A stretch of DNA of 38,609 bases, from assembly GCA_947493575.1 (NCBI GenBank), contig CANLRQ010000028.1, forward strand, positions 1-38,609, in the 5' to 3' direction. Within the stretch, counting starts at the first letter, position 1, and every line of letters begins with the position of its first letter. The position numbers and the translations under genes were made by a program. Source of the stretch: an uncultured Marinomonas sp. (GTDB lineage Bacteria; Pseudomonadota; Gammaproteobacteria; Pseudomonadales; Marinomonadaceae). Positions 1 to 5,593 of the stretch are shown one piece after another. The notes under the pieces are model-generated. The model saw only the letters and a program-made list of their open reading frames with translations. It searched no databases and was not told the origin of the DNA.

Positions 1-74
1 TTACTTTTCAAAATTTTGTAGAGAGATTTGGATGTTTTAGGAAATGTGTAAACAAGCGTGCGGGTTATTAAAAT

Positions 75-81
75 GTTAGGC
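75..81 (+). repeat. possible integron core site ending a preceding cassette
   Basis: GTTAGGC is a perfect match to the GTTRRRY core site that ends an attC. It lies 18 bases before the likely start codon of the next gene, the usual cassette layout. I do not see a matching hairpin arm upstream in the first 74 bases, so this may be the end of a degenerate attC or chance. No gene is evident in bases 1-74. Confidence 0.3.
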
Positions 82-99
82 AGCAGTGATGGGATAAAT

Positions 100-861
100 A
101 TGGTTGCAATTAACTGGGTGTTTATCTCAGCCGCATGTGTATTGATAGTTCAGCTACTAGAACTCTTTTTGCCAACCAAAATAAAAAATAACATTGGAGA
201 TAGAGCTGATACATTTGCCATCCTGTTAGAAGACTGGCAAGGTCTTACTAGAATCAGGTTGTTTATAGACCGCGAAAAAACCCACAAATATTTCGTGTAT
301 ATTTTTTCTTTTCTGTATGTCGTAATGGCTATTGTCCCAGCAGTTATTGACGGTAATGCGAGTGGCTTGATGTTTAATTACAAGCTTTCAATGTTTTCTG
401 GCGGTGTCGTTGGGGCTTGGTTAGCGTGGAGGTATGGATTCAGATTAACGCATGTTCTTTTTTCAAGAACTCAGCTTTTAGAACTACTGACATATCTCTT
501 AGGTATGGCGTTTCTAGCTGTACTGCTAGTAGTTGTATTGAACATAGTATGGTGGGGAGCGAAAGAAACAGCATCATTCTTTGATGCAGAAATATTTTTT
601 CTAGTATTTGGCGAAAGGGTAGTAGCTCCGTTCGTGAGTGCGGCAATATTGGTAATATTTTCTGCATGCATAGTATTCCCACTTCATGCGCTACTTCTTT
701 TAGTTCCTACAATTTCAGCCGCGAATATTATATATAAACTCATGTCGTTTTTAACGTGGCGAATTGTTGATTATAATAATGGGGCTTTCTCAGCGATAGT
801 ATTGGTCATCACCATAGTATCAGGAGGGGTTGCATTGGCGGGTTTGGACTTTTTTGCCTAA
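100..861 (+). CDS. integron-cassette hypothetical membrane protein
   Basis: The product is about 253 residues of unknown family. Roughly six hydrophobic segments are visible: residues ~4-24, a pair in the middle around the VYIFSFLYVVMAIVPAVI stretch, a long one with LLGMAFLAVLLVVVLN, one with FVSAAILVIFSACIVF, and one at the C-terminus. An inner-membrane protein is therefore likely. I chose the ATG at 100, because the upstream in-frame GTG at 58 would read through the putative core site at 75-81. The stop codon TAA lies inside the GCCTAAC core of the attC that follows, which is typical of cassette genes. No function can be assigned. It is shorter than most transporters and has no visible catalytic motif. 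Confidence 0.7.
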   Translation: MVAINWVFISAACVLIVQLLELFLPTKIKNNIGDRADTFAILLEDWQGLTRIRLFIDREKTHKYFVYIFSFLYVVMAIVPAVIDGNASGLMFNYKLSMFSGGVVGAWLAWRYGFRLTHVLFSRTQLLELLTYLLGMAFLAVLLVVVLNIVWWGAKETASFFDAEIFFLVFGERVVAPFVSAAILVIFSACIVFPLHALLLLVPTISAANIIYKLMSFLTWRIVDYNNGAFSAIVLVITIVSGGVALAGLDFFA

Positions 862-956
862 CAAGCCAATTAAGCGGGACTAAAAACAGTTTGCTCGGTT
901 TCGCTTCGCTTCACATTTTAGCAAACAATTTTTAGCCCCTTATTGGGGCGTTATAC
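856..956 (+). repeat. attC recombination site (complete)
   Basis: A 101-base imperfect palindrome begins with the core GCCTAAC (856-862) and ends with GTTATAC (950-956). The arms pair over most of their length: AGTTTGCT with AGCAAACA near the tip, GGGACTAAAAAC with TTTTTAGCCCC in the middle, and CCAATTAAG with CTTATTGG next to the cores. This is the folded single-strand substrate of an integron integrase, with cleavage expected between G950 and T951. The left half is nearly identical to the site starting at 1460, as in sedentary chromosomal integrons with homogeneous attC sites. Confidence 0.88.
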
Positions 957-967
957 GTCGGTCTAAT

Positions 968-1465
968 ATGAATATTCGTCAATGTGAACTGAGTGATTCC
1001 AAAGCTATATGTGATATTTATAATCACTATATCGAGCATACAACAATCACTTTTGAAGAAACTCCAGTTTCAGAACAAATTATTTCTGAAAGGATAAATA
1101 GTTATACTCAAAATTACCATTGGATTGTATTGGAAAATACTGAGAGTAAAATTGTTGGTTATGCATATGCAGGTAAATGGGCTGAACGTTCAGCTTATAA
1201 AAATACAGTAGAAATCACGGTTTATCTTCATCATAAAGAATCAGGGAAAGGTTATGGTTCAGTGTTGTACAAAGAGCTATTATCAATATTAACTAAATCT
1301 GGATATCATGCTGTAATTGCGGCAATTGCTTTACCTAATGATGCAAGTGTTAAACTTCAGGAATCATTTGGTTTCTCAAAAGTCTCTCACTTTAAGCAAA
1401 TTGGGCGTAAATTTGATCGTTGGGTTGATGTGGGTCATTGGCAGGTTTTGTTAAAAGACGTATAA
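968..1465 (+). CDS. GNAT N-acetyltransferase (PAT/MnaT-like), integron cassette
   Basis: The 165-residue product resembles the phosphinothricin/methionine-sulfoximine acetyltransferase branch of the GNAT superfamily. These enzymes move an acetyl group from acetyl-CoA to the amino group of amino-acid analogues. The N-terminus has the family pattern IRQCELSDSKAICDIYNHYI. The acetyl-CoA loop is SGKGYGS near residue 96, and the C-terminal part contains the family-like FGFSKVSHFKQIGRKFDRW stretch. The gene starts 17 bases after the attC cleavage point, and its stop TAA lies inside the next core site (1460-1466), so it is a complete cassette ORF. No promoter is visible; expression may depend on an upstream cassette or Pc promoter. 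The true substrate is unknown; resistance to glufosinate-type compounds is only a family inference. Confidence 0.88.
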   Translation: MNIRQCELSDSKAICDIYNHYIEHTTITFEETPVSEQIISERINSYTQNYHWIVLENTESKIVGYAYAGKWAERSAYKNTVEITVYLHHKESGKGYGSVLYKELLSILTKSGYHAVIAAIALPNDASVKLQESFGFSKVSHFKQIGRKFDRWVDVGHWQVLLKDV

Positions 1466-1524
1466 CAAGCCACTTAAGCGGGACTTTCTACCGTTTGCTG
1501 TTTCGCTTACGCTCACAATTTTAG
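1460..1524 (+). repeat. attC site, truncated
   Basis: The left half of an attC begins with GTATAAC and continues AAGCCACTTAAGCGGGAC, close to the complete site at 856. The tip CGTTTGCTG and the TTTCGCTTACGCTCAC loop are also shared. Homology ends at about 1524, and the right arm with its GTTRRRY core is missing. The Y1 transposase element begins 10 bases later, so the element or an associated deletion has destroyed the site. This would prevent normal excision of the acetyltransferase cassette. Confidence 0.8.
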
Positions 1525-1534
1525 GATACATATG

Positions 1535-1948
1535 TGACACCCATTACTTTATTGATGTTTATGTAATCACTGTCTAAACTAAAAAAACCAAACTCAAGGA
1601 TGAGGAAGAAGTTATGCCAAGGGCCAGAAGCCAACAAGTCAGTTTGTCTGATACTCCGTTTTATCACTGCATCAGTCGATGCGTCCGCCGTGCTTTTCTG
1701 TGTGGTGAAGATTCAGTTACAGGTAAAAGTTTTGAACATCGTCGAGGTTGGATCGAGTCGCGTATTCTATTTTTATCTCAGGTTTTCTCTATCGATATTT
1801 GTTCTTATGCGGTGATGAGCAAACACCTTCATTTAGTTCTCCATGTTGATGAAAAACAAGCAAAAAATTGGTCTACATACGAAGTGTTAAAACGGTGGCA
1901 TTCTCTTCATAAAGGCACATTGTTCACCCAATAATTCGCTCGTGGTGA
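1535..1948 (+). mobile_element. Y1/REP-associated transposase element, copy 1 (5' part)
   Basis: This stretch, starting TGACACCCATTACTTTATTG, is almost identical to 5515-5930 and therefore marks a repeated mobile unit. It contains an ~80-base leader followed by the start of an IS200-like (Y1, HUH) transposase gene. Homology to copy 2 stops at about 1948, where unrelated sequence with a TAGTACAGGACAGCCAT motif begins. The remaining two-thirds of the element is absent. Confidence 0.75.
1614..1934 (+). pseudogene. truncated IS200-like (Y1) transposase
   Basis: The 106-residue reading frame begins MPRARSQQVSLSDTPFYHCI, the standard start of the large REP-associated tyrosine transposases that copy or move short palindromes. 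The HUH metal-binding motif is present (His71 and His73, HLHLVLHV). The frame ends after FTQ at a TAA where copy 2 has CAA (Gln). Only about 14 bases further the homology ends altogether. The normal protein is more than 200 residues, so this copy lacks the catalytic tyrosine region and cannot be active. In copy 1 the residue before the first catalytic His is Lys rather than the Asn of copy 2. Confidence 0.8.
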
Positions 1949-1950
1949 GA

Positions 1951-1970
1951 GTAGTACAGGACAGCCATGA
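1951..1970 (+). repeat. TAGTACAG-GACAGCCAT junction repeat, occurrence 1
   Basis: GTAGTACAGGACAGCCATGA sits exactly where homology to the Y1 element ends and where the AraC fragment begins. Related strings occur at 2899-2919, 2949-2963 and, diverged, 3064-3093. Its nature is unknown. Confidence 0.5.
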
Positions 1971-1981
1971 ATAGTAGTGCT

Positions 1982-2128
1982 TTTAAGCCGAAGTAACCTT
2001 GTAAGCGATATTACAGGCATGCCAAAGTGTGACGAAAATTGCCTATGAAAATGGTACTTCGATAAAAACACGAGCTGACAAAGACTTTCAACATCAAGCT
2101 CCATATCAAGATTGGCGTCAATATAATT
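1982..2128 (-). pseudogene. AraC-family regulator fragment
   Basis: Read on the minus strand from about 2128, the translation NYIDANLDMELDVESLCQ followed by SKYHFHRQFSSHFGMPV and RLLRLK is the first half of an AraC/XylS DNA-binding domain. It includes the first helix-turn-helix and the typical HFHRxF motif. Homology stops at the Lys near 1982, next to the TAGTACAG junction repeat; the second HTH is missing and there is no upstream ligand domain. It is a gene relic left by rearrangement, not a functional regulator. It lies directly beside the end of the GFA gene. Confidence 0.7.
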
Positions 2129-2134
2129 GCTTTG

Positions 2135-2560
2135 TTATATGTTTTTTTCATTATTTATCAGTATATTAAGCCAAACTGTTTCCCACCTTTCAACTTTTTC
2201 TTTTGCACCTAGCTTTTTAGGCGATACTAATGTTGAAGATTTTAATGTTGCCTTCTTGGGAAGCACATTGGTATTTAGAGCCCCTAGTAATTTACCTTTG
2301 AGATTGATAGAAGCTGCGATAACTGTTTTGCAATTTGGGCATGTTAAGAAGTTAGCTTGTTCACTACCTTGCTTCTGAACTTCGAGATTCTCCTGGCATT
2401 TTAATTCAAGCACACCTTCAGGATCTGATACGTAAGAAATATTTCTAGTTATACAAAAATCACAGTCGCATTGTCTGGGGCTATATTCATTCAATGGATG
2501 AGGTAATTTTAGTGTCGCCTCTACATTTCCACATTTACACTTTCCATCACTTACGATCAT
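2135..2560 (-). CDS. GFA (glutathione-dependent formaldehyde-activating) family protein
   Basis: The 141-residue product carries zinc-binding cysteines in the GFA/CENP-V order: CKC near residue 8 (GKCKCGNVEATL), CDCDFC near residue 33, and CPNC near residue 73. GFA proteins bind zinc and some act on thiol adducts of aldehydes; the substrate here is unknown. The C-terminal region is basic and atypical. The gene runs opposite to the two cassettes upstream. It is bracketed on its own strand by GTTATAT (2587-2581) before the start and by ATATAAC (2140-2134) overlapping its stop codon, exactly as in the neighbouring cassettes. It may be an inverted cassette. Confidence 0.75.
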   Translation of the reverse strand: MIVSDGKCKCGNVEATLKLPHPLNEYSPRQCDCDFCITRNISYVSDPEGVLELKCQENLEVQKQGSEQANFLTCPNCKTVIAASINLKGKLLGALNTNVLPKKATLKSSTLVSPKKLGAKEKVERWETVWLNILINNEKNI

Positions 2561-2580
2561 AGTCGAATATCTCGATTAGC

Positions 2581-2640
2581 ATATAACGAGGCTGTAGAAT
2601 TACTCACTCAAGAAAAACAGCCTCAAAAATAACGTTAAAA
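2581..2640. repeat. attC-like hairpin (about 60 bases)
   Basis: ATATAAC (2581-2587) and GTTAAAA (2634-2640) flank a perfect 8-base stem, GAGGCTGT (2588-2595) with ACAGCCTC (2617-2624). The size is close to a minimal attC, and the minus-strand GTTATAT end stands 21 bases before the GFA start codon. The spacing between the stem and the outer cores is unequal, so it is a candidate only. It could instead be a simple hairpin without function. Confidence 0.35.
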
Positions 2641-2890
2641 TAAACCTAAAATCACGCGGCTACGTGAAAAGTAGGGTTGTTATCATACAAAATTTGGCTT
2701 TTAGATGCTCTACGCACCAAAATCGAATCACTTAATCTCTATATTCGAGTAATTCTCAGCCAGTTTAATTTATTTAAATCCACAATATTTCACATTCTAC
2801 TAAGATTCAATAGGTCATTCGATTTTCAATCATAGATTGATGATATCGAGCCGTAAATAACATGTGGGCTTAGGGGGTCAAACAGAGTAC
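2641..2890. other. AT-rich non-coding stretch, nothing recognised
   Basis: I see no convincing reading frame, RNA gene or repeat here on either strand. It separates the attC-like hairpin from the cluster of junction repeats and the third Y1 element fragment. Confidence 0.5.
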
Positions 2891-2898
2891 CGCAGGAC

Positions 2899-2965
2899 TA
2901 GTACAGCAGGACAGCCATGTAACTATAATCTCAATCTGAGACTACAGGTAGTACAGGGCATGTAA
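2899..2965. repeat. junction repeat cluster, occurrences 2 and 3
   Basis: TAGTACAGCAGGACAGCCATG (2899-2919) is followed by a small palindrome, TCTCA-ATC-TGAGA (about 2929-2941), and by TAGTACAGGGCATG (2949-2962). The third Y1 element fragment starts within a few bases. The same motif marks the broken end of copy 1 (1951-1970), so these strings are linked to the element's breakpoints. Confidence 0.45.
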
Positions 2966-2967
2966 TT

Positions 2968-3052
2968 ATTGATGTTTCTCTAATCACGGCTTAAACTAAA
3001 AAAACCAAACTCAAGGATGAGGAAGAAGTTATGCCAAGGGCAAGAAGCCAAC
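2968..3052 (+). mobile_element. Y1/REP-associated transposase element, copy 3 (fragment)
   Basis: About 85 bases match the leader and first codons of copies 1 and 2, including the string AAACCAAACTCAAGGATGAG and the start ATG at 3031 (MPRARSQ). Homology ends after roughly seven codons, where sequence with another diverged TAGTACAG motif begins. The start of its leader differs more (CTCTAATCACGG against ATGTAATCACTG), suggesting an older insertion. Confidence 0.75.
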
Positions 3053-3090
3053 TGGACGAGAATAGTACAGAGGCCGAACTACATAGACAG

Positions 3091-3117
3091 CCCATCTAAT
3101 TAAGTTATATATCTCAA
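3091..3117. repeat. direct repeat R1 (left of the IS)
   Basis: CCCATCTAATTAAGTTATAT begins a ~27-base sequence that recurs with few changes at 4599-4625 and 5334-5360. R1 and R2 flank the IS1111-type element. Confidence 0.55.
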
Positions 3118-3160
3118 TGAGTCTATATAAGCCATATATGGACACTCCTGTGCCGTCAAG

Positions 3161-3396
3161 CCGCACTTAGCCGAATCACTCTTTTTAGGGTGATTTTTTT
3201 ACTTTCTTGTTAACGTTTTTTGCTCTTCTCTGATCGATCATCATTGAATAAGGGGTCGTACTGCCATATATCCGGCCTATTATGAAAACACTTATCATAT
3301 TGGTTTTCTGGCCCTAATGAGATCCGTACTTAACTGTCTTAATCACCCACTCGATCTACTAGGATCTTGGCTTGTACAGACTATCGTTAAGTGCGG
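3161..3396 (-). ncRNA. candidate bridge (seeker) RNA region of the IS
   Basis: In IS1111-type elements a guide RNA encoded in the non-coding end 3' of the transposase directs target choice. Here that end is 3149-3487. A perfect 9-base long-range inverted repeat, CCGCACTTA (3161-3169) with TAAGTGCGG (3388-3396), would close a structure of about 236 nucleotides. Limits and strand are inferred from family knowledge and this pairing. I have not identified the guide loops. Confidence 0.45.
3174..3200 (+). terminator. plus-strand intrinsic terminator inside the IS end
   Basis: AATCAC (3174-3179) pairs with GTGATT (3190-3195) and is followed by a run of T. It would stop transcription entering the IS from the left, a common protective arrangement. 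The stem is short. Confidence 0.4.
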
Positions 3397-3487
3397 AAAA
3401 CCCGCTTTTACATCATTGCTTCATCGACCTTGATCAGATCACTTCTTTCGTTTTTACTTCTGCGTTACTGTATCTTAGTGCTTTTTA

Positions 3488-4510
3488 TTACGCTGGAACG
3501 GCTCTGTAATCTTCATTTCGTTGCAGTAATATCCACGCCAATCTTGCCAACCGATTCGCGATAGCAACCACCGCTTTATATTTCCCTCGACGCTCAACAA
3601 TCTGTTGTATCCACACAGACAGTTTGTCTGTTTTTCCGTTAGTTCTGTGCAGTAAGGATCGCGCACCGTGAATAAGTTGTTTCCGTAAATATTGATTTCC
3701 TCGCTTGGTGATACCACCGTAGCTGGATTTTTCTCCACTGGCGTATTGTTTTGGGGTAACGCCTAACCAGACTGAGAGATCCCTTGGCTTGGCAAACTGA
3801 TTGCCGTTTCCAATCGAGGCATACAAGGCAGTAGCATTAATTACGCCAACACCGGGTAAGGTTATTAACCGTTGACACAATGGGTTATCTCGAACGAATT
3901 GCTTGAGTTCTTTTTCTATCGACAAACATCGTCGACTAAGGTGGTCGTATTCTTCCTTTATTTCGGCTAATTGTTGCTTCATACGTGACGTTATACGAGG
4001 TTCGATGGGATCAAGTAACAAACTCATGTGTTTTTTAAAGCCAGCTAATCCCATGGGAATAATCACACCATACTCGCTCAATAAGCCTCGTGTTTGGTTC
4101 ACAATACTGGTTCGCCTAGCAATCAATTTATCACGAATACGGTGCAGTGCTTGAATGTCTTGTTGTTCGACTGTTTTAAGAGGCACATATTTTAAGTTAG
4201 GTCGCCAAGAGGCTTCGGCAATGGCGATTGCATCGTTATGATCATTCTTATTACCTCGTACAAAAGGTTTCACGTGTTGAGCCGGAATAAGTCGCACTTC
4301 ATGCCCCATGTCAGAAAAGACACGTGCCCAGTAATGGCTGGAATAGCAGGCTTCCATCGCCACAATAGACGTTTCTTGATTGGCTAACAGGCTGGGGAGA
4401 TTAGCTCGTGACACTTTTTTATTCTGAATGATGGTGTGATCGGGAGAGACAATACACACCTGAAAAACATTTTTTGCAAGATCAATGGCAATGGTATTAA
4501 ACTTATTCAT
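3488..4510 (-). CDS. IS110-family (IS1111 group) transposase
   Basis: The 340-residue protein has the two IS110 domains. The N-terminal RuvC-like DEDD domain shows Asp10 (IAIDLAKNVFQ), Glu53 (VAMEACYSSH) and the Asp90/Asp93 pair (NKNDHNDAIA). The C-terminal Transposase_20 domain begins near residue 213 (RLITLPGVGVINATAL) and carries the serine-containing segment ASGEKSSYGGITKRGNQYLR (about 257-276), where the catalytic serine of the family lies. Length and domain order are normal and no frame break is seen. The enzyme recombines DNA using a bridge RNA (established for the family). The start ATG at 4510 directly follows an internal copy of the end repeat. Confidence 0.92.
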   Translation of the reverse strand: MNKFNTIAIDLAKNVFQVCIVSPDHTIIQNKKVSRANLPSLLANQETSIVAMEACYSSHYWARVFSDMGHEVRLIPAQHVKPFVRGNKNDHNDAIAIAEASWRPNLKYVPLKTVEQQDIQALHRIRDKLIARRTSIVNQTRGLLSEYGVIIPMGLAGFKKHMSLLLDPIEPRITSRMKQQLAEIKEEYDHLSRRCLSIEKELKQFVRDNPLCQRLITLPGVGVINATALYASIGNGNQFAKPRDLSVWLGVTPKQYASGEKSSYGGITKRGNQYLRKQLIHGARSLLHRTNGKTDKLSVWIQQIVERRGKYKAVVAIANRLARLAWILLQRNEDYRAVPA

Positions 4511-4598
4511 GTGGACACTCCTTAGTATTAACTGTTGTTTACACTCTCAGTTTGGCGCATTTTGACGCCGTTTCAACTTTGGAGTGTCCATCCCATCA

Positions 4599-4625
4599 CC
4601 CACCTAGTTAAGTCATATATTTCAA
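4599..4625. repeat. direct repeat R2 (between IS and parDE)
   Basis: CCCACCTAGTTAAGTCATAT starts this ~27-base repeat, one base different from R3 over its last 24 bases. R2 and R3 flank parDE; R1 and R2 flank the IS. It contains GTTAAGT, which also fits the integron core consensus GTTRRRY. Confidence 0.55.
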
Positions 4626-4725
4626 TAAGTTATATATTTATTGGAAGTCATTCGTCGATTTATTATTTGTACTATTTCTCTTGTGAGGACGACCAAAAAA
4701 TGCTCTTGGGTGCGTTTAATAATGC

Positions 4726-4764
4726 ATTGTCCAAAATTGACAATATCAGGCATTTAGCTAAGAT
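4726..4764 (+). promoter_or_regulatory. parDE promoter and possible autoregulatory operator
   Basis: The -35 box TTGACA (4737-4742) and -10 box TAAGAT (4759-4764) are 16 bases apart. A perfect palindrome, ATTGTC (4726-4731) with GACAAT (4739-4744), overlaps the -35 box. ParD antitoxins normally repress their own promoter through such sites, so this is a reasonable operator candidate. Confidence 0.6.
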
Positions 4765-4788
4765 AATGGTAGTAGGGGGTACGTCATC

Positions 4789-5040
4789 ATGAACGTTAAT
4801 TTAAGCACCACATTTGAAGATTACATTAAGCAACAACTTGATACTGGCAAGTATAACAACGCCAGCGAAGTCATACGCGAGGCATTGCGCCTTAAAATGC
4901 AGCAAGATGAGATTTATCAGGCAAAACTTGAAGCATTACGTACTGCAATTGATGATGGGCTAAATAGCGGTGAATCTGTTCCTCTTGATATGAGTAGTAT
5001 TCTTGCTGATGCTAGGAAAAATGCTGGGGTCGATGTTTAA
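4789..5040 (+). CDS. parD: ParD-family antitoxin
   Basis: This is the 83-residue antitoxin of a type II toxin-antitoxin pair. The N-terminal ribbon-helix-helix DNA-binding part is visible (MNVNLSTTFEDYIKQQLDTG, then YNNASEVIREALRL). The acidic C-terminal tail is the likely ParE-neutralising segment. The stop codon overlaps the toxin start by 8 bases, so translation is coupled. A purine-rich AGGGGG stands about nine bases before the start ATG. The unit lies among integron and IS remnants, a usual setting for stabilising toxin-antitoxin modules. Confidence 0.9.
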   Translation: MNVNLSTTFEDYIKQQLDTGKYNNASEVIREALRLKMQQDEIYQAKLEALRTAIDDGLNSGESVPLDMSSILADARKNAGVDV

Positions 5041-5329
5041 ACTTAAAATTAAACCACTTGCGCGACGAGATCTGTTAGAGATTTGGCAGTATACCTATGA
5101 GGCGTGGGGTGCATCTCAGGCCGATAGTTATTTAGTGAGCCTTGAGACGTCTTTATCAGATTTGATAAGCAACCCCAAATTGGGCAGAGCAATTGACGAT
5201 GTCCGCAATAACATGCGGCTTCACCCTTTTAAACATCATCTTATCATTTACCAAATAACTGACACATCCATTGAAGTAGTACGGGTTTTGCACAAAAGAA
5301 TGGATGTTAAAAGAAAAATGGTCATATAG
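5033..5329 (+). CDS. parE: ParE-family toxin
   Basis: The 98-residue protein starts MFKLKIKPLARRDLLEIWQY and has the RelE/ParE fold signatures: the ARRDLLEIW helix, the NPKLGRAIDDVRNNMR stretch, and the C-terminal HHLIIYQITDTSIEVVRVLH strands. ParE proteins poison DNA gyrase (family knowledge). I chose the ATG at 5033 over an in-frame one at 5003 because it gives the usual length and the usual overlap with parD. No damage is visible, so the pair is probably active and would help hold this unstable region in the chromosome. Confidence 0.9.
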   Translation: MFKLKIKPLARRDLLEIWQYTYEAWGASQADSYLVSLETSLSDLISNPKLGRAIDDVRNNMRLHPFKHHLIIYQITDTSIEVVRVLHKRMDVKRKMVI

Positions 5330-5333
5330 GCCA

Positions 5334-5360
5334 CTCACCTAGTTAAGTTATATATTTCAA
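5334..5360. repeat. direct repeat R3 (right of parDE)
   Basis: This is the third copy of the R1/R2 sequence (CACCTAGTTAAGTTATATAT and following bases), five bases after the parE stop. Just inside it TTAAGTT and AACTTAA form a small hairpin. Confidence 0.55.
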
Positions 5361-5463
5361 CAACTTAATAAACTCTGAGAACAGTTGTTTGTCTAATTCT
5401 TAGAATTCGAGTAAAAATATAGGCAAAACGGTCGTTATACGATTCTAGGAAACAGGAGTGTTG

Positions 5464-5517
5464 ATGTTATTAGATACTGAATTATCAGATGATTTTTTAT
5501 ATAAAGTCAATGTATGA
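5464..5517 (+). pseudogene. gene start cut off by the Y1 element
   Basis: A good start region (GGAAACAGGAG, then ATG at 5464) opens a frame of only 17 codons. Its stop TGA at 5515 is the first base triplet of the Y1 element copy 2. GTTATAC (5434-5440), identical to the core of the attC at 950-956, lies 23 bases before the ATG. The simplest reading is a cassette gene interrupted by the element. Its original product cannot be recognised. Confidence 0.4.
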
Positions 5518-5593
5518 CACCCATTACTTTATTGATGTTTATGTAATCACTGTCTAAACTAAAAAAACCAAACTCAAGGATGAGGAAGAAGTT

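Larger units (their letters stand above)
3139..4590 (-). mobile_element. IS110-family insertion sequence, IS1111-type
   Basis: The element is about 1.45 kb. Its ends carry the inverted repeat TGGACACTCC (3139-3148) and GGAGTGTCCA (4581-4590). A third copy of the 10-mer (4512-4521) stands just before the transposase start. IS110 proper lacks such repeats, whereas the IS1111 subgroup has subterminal ones. The long non-coding end (about 340 bases) is on the 3' side of the transposase and the short end (about 80 bases) on the 5' side, also as in IS1111. I see no clear target duplication, which fits the family. The transposase looks intact, so the element could be active. Confidence 0.82.

Noticed and set aside
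2009..2125. Plus-strand reading through the region, giving a peptide with YENGTSIKTRADKDFQ
   Set aside because: The minus-strand reading gives a clear AraC helix-turn-helix, so the plus-strand peptide is a shadow.
4535..4792. 85-residue plus-strand frame upstream of parD
   Set aside because: It spans the IS end, repeat R2 and the parDE promoter, and has no ribosome site or recognisable sequence.
5003..5032. Longer start of parE (MLMLGKMLGS)
   Set aside because: It would overlap parD by 38 bases; the ATG at 5033 gives the usual ParE length and start.
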